Assembly (NCBI GenBank): GCA_015068065.1
Contig: SVLE01000010.1
Span: 1 to 51,828 of the forward strand
From: Oscillospiraceae bacterium
Lineage (GTDB): Bacteria; Bacillota; Clostridia; Oscillospirales; Oscillospiraceae
DNA: 51,828 nt
Direction of reading: 5' to 3'
Below are positions 48,475-51,828 of this stretch, in pieces; position 1 is the first letter of the stretch, and each line of letters opens with the position of its first letter. Made by a program: the position numbers and the translations under genes. The notes beneath the pieces are model-generated. The model made no database searches and had not been told where the DNA came from. It was given only the letters and a program-made list of their open reading frames with translations.

Positions 48475-49440
48475 TTAGTAGCCGACCTTCTCCCAGCACT
48501 CGAAGGGAGCAGCCAGTTCCTCGCTGATGTAGACCTGAGTCTTCTTGGTCTGCAGCATGGAGCTGGGGATGTAAGGAGTGATGGGACCATGGGTGACCAG
48601 ACGGGAGGTCATACGCTGCCAGCTGGAGAAGGTACCGCAGGTAGCCAGAGCATGAACCTCGATACGCTCCTTGGCGCGCATCACGTCCAGAGGACCGATG
48701 GTAGCAGCCTTGGGAGGCACGTTGGCGATGTCGCCGGACTGGCCGAAGGTGCCGTTCAAGGAGTTCTGCATGATGGTCATGGGATGCAGGGTGACCAGCT
48801 GAGCGGGCTGATTCAGCCACTCCTCGATGTCACCGCTGCCGATGAACTCGGGAATGGGATCCACGAAAGCCATGTGGCCGGTCCAGCCAGGAGAGGTGGA
48901 TGCGATGTCAGCGCCGCCGCCGGAAACCTCGTGGATAATCTTGGAGTAGTCCTTGATGTTCTCGTTGGTGGGGTAGTAGACGTTCTTCAGAGGCATACGC
49001 AGCTTCTCGTCGATCTGATAGTACAGGTACTTCAGCATGGAGTGAGCAAAGCCGGCCTCGTAGGTGACAGGGGCGATGTTGCCGTCCTGGTCAGCCCACT
49101 CGTCCTCAGCAAACAGGGACACCTTGGAGCAGTCGATCTGGAAGTAGTTGATCAGCTGAGCCAGGGGGATGTAGGTGTCGGGCTCGGGGTTGCCCAGGAT
49201 CATGGAGAAGGGACGGCCAGCCTCGGCAGCTTCCTTCAGGCGGGAGAACAGGGTAGCGATCAGGACAGGATGGGGGTTCATCATGACCTTGACGTTGAAT
49301 TCAGGATGCCACCAGGCCTCGCGCTTCTCCAGGTCTTTGCCACTGAGCTTGCGGACGCGCTCGCAGACCTCTTTGTCCTTGAAGGGGACGAAGTCGGCAG
49401 GCTGGAAGTCAAATTTGGTTGCGGGATCGACTTTAATCAT
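48475..49440 (-). CDS. NagB-family glucosamine-6-phosphate isomerase/deaminase-like protein
   Basis: The 321-aa product belongs to the sugar-phosphate isomerase/deaminase superfamily but is unlike canonical NagB (about 240-260 aa). It starts at ATG 49440 (AAAGGA 8 nt before it). There are about 55 extra N-terminal residues; PFSMILGNPEPDTYIPLAQL replaces the usual GLATGSTP phosphate loop, VSLFAEDEW corresponds to the strand with catalytic Asp/Glu, GGGADIASTSPGWTGHMAFVDP to the GIGxDGHIAFNEP loop with its His, and the C-terminal part is long. The clear HMAF motif and linkage to nagA support a role in amino-sugar catabolism; whether it deaminates GlcN-6-P is unproven. Confidence 0.75.
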   Translation of the reverse strand: MIKVDPATKFDFQPADFVPFKDKEVCERVRKLSGKDLEKREAWWHPEFNVKVMMNPHPVLIATLFSRLKEAAEAGRPFSMILGNPEPDTYIPLAQLINYFQIDCSKVSLFAEDEWADQDGNIAPVTYEAGFAHSMLKYLYYQIDEKLRMPLKNVYYPTNENIKDYSKIIHEVSGGGADIASTSPGWTGHMAFVDPIPEFIGSGDIEEWLNQPAQLVTLHPMTIMQNSLNGTFGQSGDIANVPPKAATIGPLDVMRAKERIEVHALATCGTFSSWQRMTSRLVTHGPITPYIPSSMLQTKKTQVYISEELAAPFECWEKVGY

Positions 49441-49475
49441 TGGAGATCATTCCTTTCCAAAATAATGGTAACTTG

Positions 49476-49504
49476 ATTTTACCATAGCTTCTTATCTTTT
49501 GCAA
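49476..49504 (-). promoter_or_regulatory. Promoter of the NagB-family gene
   Basis: Minus strand TTGCAA (49499-49504), a 17-bp spacer and TAAAAT (49476-49481). The rest of 49441-49594 holds nothing else that I see. Confidence 0.65.
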
Positions 49505-49594
49505 GGACAAGCTATCCCCTTTTCTTGCTTTTCTGCACCGGGATTTCAGGGGAATATCCCCCTTTCTTGCCCTCATCTCCAGGGATACACGGCG

Positions 49595-50575
49595 TCAGAT
49601 TTCCTGTCGGGTCAGCATATCGCACAGGTCCGCGGCATGCTCAGCAAGCCCCGCCCGGATGCGCAGGCACAGCGCCCGCAAAGAGAATTCACTTCCCGTG
49701 AGCAGACGTTCCAATGCAGGCGCCAGTTCCCAGTCCATGGCATCGGAGTAGACCTTTGCCCCCGTCACCACGCCGGACTCCACCTGCAGCTGCAGCTGGA
49801 TGCTGCCCCAGTCAAAGCGCTCCTCGCACTCAAAGGACAGGGGCAGGCGGGGGCCGTACAGCCACTCCCGGCTTCCGTTGCGCTCACGCAGGCGCTCCAC
49901 CGTTTCAGGATTCAGCCGACTCCCATCCGCCCGCTCCAAGGGCAGGGCATAGACCGCAGCAAATGCGTTTTCCATAGCCTGAGCCATCCGCTCGCAGGTC
50001 AGGCCAGGCACCAGCTCGACCAGATTGACCACCCGGGAGCGCACGGACTCCACGCCCTTGGCCTGAAGCTTGGCCTTGGAAGGACTAAGGTAGCGGGCCA
50101 GCTTTTCTCCGTCCACGTCCACCAACAGGGTGCCGTGGTGATAGGCCTTGCCCTTGCTGTGGTAAAAGGCGTTTCCGGAAAACTTGCGTCCGTCTGCCAG
50201 CACATCGTTGCGTCCGGAGCGCTCCACGCTCAGCCCCAGTTCGCCGCAGGCCGCCTCAATGACCCGCAGCTGCCGGTCAAGGTCGTACTCCTCTTCATTC
50301 ACCAAAAAGGTGAAGTTCAGATTACCCAGATCGTGGAACACTGCGCCACCGCCGGACAGGCGGCGGGCCAGATGCCCGCCTTCTTCCTCCAGCAAAGAGG
50401 TACGGCACTCCTTCCACGGGTTCTGGTTACGTCCAATCACCACCGTGTTCTGATTCTGCCACAGATAGAGGATACACTCGCCAGGCTGCACCGTCTCCAT
50501 CAAAATCTCCTCCACCGCCAGATTGCGGTAGGGATCGGTACAGTCCGTCCGATAAAGTCTGATTCTGTCGATCAT
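49595..50575 (-). CDS. lplA: Lipoate-protein ligase A
   Basis: Attaches lipoate to acceptor domains through lipoyl-AMP. The 326-aa product has the signature RRLSGGGAVFHDLGNLNFTF (from residue 71), the RNDVLADGRKFSGNA motif with the catalytic lysine region, YHHGTLLVDVD, and a C-terminal accessory domain. It follows rpe by 19 nt on the same strand and is probably cotranscribed. No lipoyl-dependent complex is in the window. Confidence 0.93.
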   Translation of the reverse strand: MIDRIRLYRTDCTDPYRNLAVEEILMETVQPGECILYLWQNQNTVVIGRNQNPWKECRTSLLEEEGGHLARRLSGGGAVFHDLGNLNFTFLVNEEEYDLDRQLRVIEAACGELGLSVERSGRNDVLADGRKFSGNAFYHSKGKAYHHGTLLVDVDGEKLARYLSPSKAKLQAKGVESVRSRVVNLVELVPGLTCERMAQAMENAFAAVYALPLERADGSRLNPETVERLRERNGSREWLYGPRLPLSFECEERFDWGSIQLQLQVESGVVTGAKVYSDAMDWELAPALERLLTGSEFSLRALCLRIRAGLAEHAADLCDMLTRQEI

Positions 50576-50594
50576 AAACGTTCCTCAAAAAAGT

Positions 50595-51263
50595 TTATTT
50601 GCCGGCCTCCTGGCCCAGCTTGCGCATCTGCGCGATGCACTCGGCGGGCACATCCGCCTTGTAAACAGAGCTTCCGGCTACCAGCACGTTGGCGCCCGCC
50701 TTCACGCAGGTAACCGCGCTGTTCAGGTCCACGCCGCCGTCCACTTCCAGGTCGCAGGCAGGATTGTGCTTGTCCAGCAGGGCGCGGATGGCGGTCACCT
50801 TGGGCATCATGTGCTCCATGAACTTCTGGCCGCCAAAGCCGGGCTCCACCGTCATGACCAGCACCATGGCACACTTGTCCACAAATGGCAGGATTGCCTC
50901 AGCCGGGGTGTTGGGCTTGACCACCACACCGGCCTTCTTGCCCTTGGCGCGGATCTTATCCAGGGCGGCGTGGATGTTTTCCTCGGTATCCGCCTCCACG
51001 TGGACGGTCACGATATCCGCACCCGCATCGCAGAACACGTCCACATAGCGCACGGGCTCGGTGATCATCAGATGCACGTCCAGCACCTGCTCCGTCAGGG
51101 GGCGGATCGCCTTAATAATATGGGGGGCAATGCCAAAGTTGGGAACGAAATGGCCGTCCATCACGTCCACATGGATGTACTCAGCACCTTCGATCTTTTT
51201 GATCTCGCCGGTCAGGTCGGCGTGATCGGCAGCAAACAGAGAGGGGGCGATTTTGATGTTCAT
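50595..51263 (-). CDS. rpe: Ribulose-phosphate 3-epimerase
   Basis: Interconverts ribulose 5-phosphate and xylulose 5-phosphate in the pentose phosphate pathway. The 222-aa TIM barrel has IKIAPSLFAADHADL, YIHVDVMDGHFVPNFG (metal His and catalytic Asp), LDVHLMITEP, VMTVEPGFGGQKF and LEVDGGVDL (second catalytic Asp). AAGGAGG lies before ATG 51263; the open frame further upstream has no ribosome site and runs into the YjbQ gene. A hexulose-phosphate epimerase role cannot be excluded by eye. Confidence 0.93.
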   Translation of the reverse strand: MNIKIAPSLFAADHADLTGEIKKIEGAEYIHVDVMDGHFVPNFGIAPHIIKAIRPLTEQVLDVHLMITEPVRYVDVFCDAGADIVTVHVEADTEENIHAALDKIRAKGKKAGVVVKPNTPAEAILPFVDKCAMVLVMTVEPGFGGQKFMEHMMPKVTAIRALLDKHNPACDLEVDGGVDLNSAVTCVKAGANVLVAGSSVYKADVPAECIAQMRKLGQEAGK

Positions 51264-51289
51264 AACGGTTCCTCCTTGAATCGGAAATC

Positions 51290-51330
51290 GGAAAAAAGGG
51301 CTTGTCCCAAGAGAGACAAGCCCTTTTTTG
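51290..51330. terminator. Terminator between the YjbQ-family gene and rpe
   Basis: AAAAAAGGGCTTGTC/GACAAGCCCTTTTTT stem, T-run on both strands. Confidence 0.88.
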
Positions 51331-51348
51331 TTTTCGTGATAAAGCGGT

Positions 51349-51828
51349 TTAGCGCTTCTTCCACTCCTCGTACTGCTCCATGTAAGCCTTCTCCTCAGGC
51401 AGGAACTTGCGCTTGGTGTCCACGACCTCGCCGTTGTTGTACTTGCGATCGTTGATGGGGTCGTTGGTGCCCATAACGGTAACGTTGACCTGACGATGAC
51501 GGGCACGGACGTGGTCCCAGTCGATGAAGTAGACGTGAGCGAACTCACCGCAGTCCAGAACGCCGTCCTTGATGGTGACAGCCTCGCTGCGGCAGAACAG
51601 GGAGGAACGCAGGTGACCGTCGGTGTTCATAGAGGTGAAGTTGCCGGGCTCGTCAACATAGCGGCCGAACTGAGCATGGACGGGGCCGGGATGACGGTAG
51701 TCGCCCTCGTTGGTGTAGTCGGGGATCAGCTTGCGCATGATGTCCAGCAGGTCATGCTGCAGGAACTCCAGATCGAAGGAGTCGAAGTCGTGAGAGCACT
51801 CCTGGATCATAACGCAGCAGGTGGTGTG
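51349..51828 (-). CDS. YjbQ/UPF0047-family protein, 5' end beyond window
   Basis: The gene runs off the right edge, so only the last 159 codons are present. The frame enters as HTTCCVMIQECSHDFDSFD; HTT..V.IQE is the family motif, and GHLRSSLFCRSEAVTIKDG and CGEFAHVYFIDWD are the next conserved parts, with family His residues in place. Members are small trimeric proteins that show weak thiamine-phosphate synthase activity in complementation tests; the true role is not settled. The C-terminal tail (KFLPEEKAYMEQYEEWKKR) is longer than usual. Confidence 0.85.
   Translation of the reverse strand, partial: HTTCCVMIQECSHDFDSFDLEFLQHDLLDIMRKLIPDYTNEGDYRHPGPVHAQFGRYVDEPGNFTSMNTDGHLRSSLFCRSEAVTIKDGVLDCGEFAHVYFIDWDHVRARHRQVNVTVMGTNDPINDRKYNNGEVVDTKRKFLPEEKAYMEQYEEWKKR

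Noticed and set aside
1-51828. CRISPR array or cas genes
   Set aside because: No regularly spaced repeats and no Cas-like protein seen.
1-51828. Insertion sequence or transposase
   Set aside because: No DDE, HUH or serine recombinase gene recognised; the only mobile signature is the tRNA-Val repeat pair and the tRNA-Gly scar.

Overview
The window is chromosomal DNA from an anaerobic, GC-rich, low-G+C-phylum bacterium, most like the Oscillospiraceae (the Flavonifractor / Intestinimonas / Lawsonibacter kind). This is inferred from the gene set and style: oxygen-sensitive class III ribonucleotide reductase with NrdG, HemZ-type radical SAM protein, a rubredoxin-tailed flavodiiron protein, meso-DAP wall genes, a T-box ahead of glyS, LexA/SOS boxes of the Firmicute GAAC-N4-GTTC kind, A+G-rich Shine-Dalgarno sites and intrinsic terminators after almost every operon. 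No species can be named from sequence reading alone.

Layout. (1) 1-2790: a small accessory island. A 66-bp direct repeat (130-195 and 2693-2758, one mismatch) carries the 3' part of a tRNA-Val(GAC) gene; the intact tRNA lies at the right edge and a partial copy at the left. Between them is a 2.56-kb element with no integrase, holding a 568-aa multidomain protein and a 155-aa membrane-anchored protein that look like an effector/immunity pair. (2) 2787-10420: pgi, a P-loop protein, a convergent unknown gene, a divergent type IIA topoisomerase pair (ParE/ParC-like) and a LUD-domain gene. (3) 10440-10770: tRNA-Gly(GCC) with a consensus promoter, followed by a duplicated tRNA 3' end plus terminator and an inverted tRNA fragment, an old recombination scar. 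(4) 10831-18000: glutamine amidotransferase; lexA-ogt with paired LexA boxes; trxB; nrdD with a fused redoxin domain under three evenly spaced NrdR-type boxes; nrdG; an ATP-grasp protein. (5) 18056-22400: glyS behind a Gly T-box, a small membrane protein whose promoter is covered by two LexA boxes, and mnmG. (6) 22600-33750: a plus-strand run, recJ-rel-dtd-MBL hydrolase-hemZ-uridine-kinase-like-GH13 amylase and a membrane-bound XRE regulator. (7) 33790-41975: flavodiiron fusion protein, CBS protein, AraC regulator divergent from a transsulfuration enzyme, dapF-murE, and a dicarboxylate/amino-acid symporter. (8) 42032-51828: mgtE with a 220-nt leader that encodes a short peptide, glycerate 2-kinase, an MsmK/UgpC-type ABC ATPase with a long leader, a small membrane protein with a cre-like site, nagA and a NagB-family protein, lplA, rpe and the 3' part of a YjbQ-family gene that runs off the right edge.

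How it fits together. Most of the window is housekeeping: sugar phosphate flux (pgi, rpe, nagA, glycerate kinase), wall precursor synthesis (dapF supplying murE with meso-DAP), nucleotide reduction under anaerobic conditions (nrdD/nrdG/trxB), DNA repair (lexA, ogt, recJ), the stringent response (rel) and translation quality (dtd, mnmG, glyS). The parts that most deserve follow-up are the integrase-less tRNA-Val island with its putative toxin/immunity pair, the SOS-controlled small membrane protein at 20174-20443 (candidate division checkpoint factor), the peptide-coding mgtE leader, and the triple NrdR-box promoter driving an NrdD-redoxin fusion.
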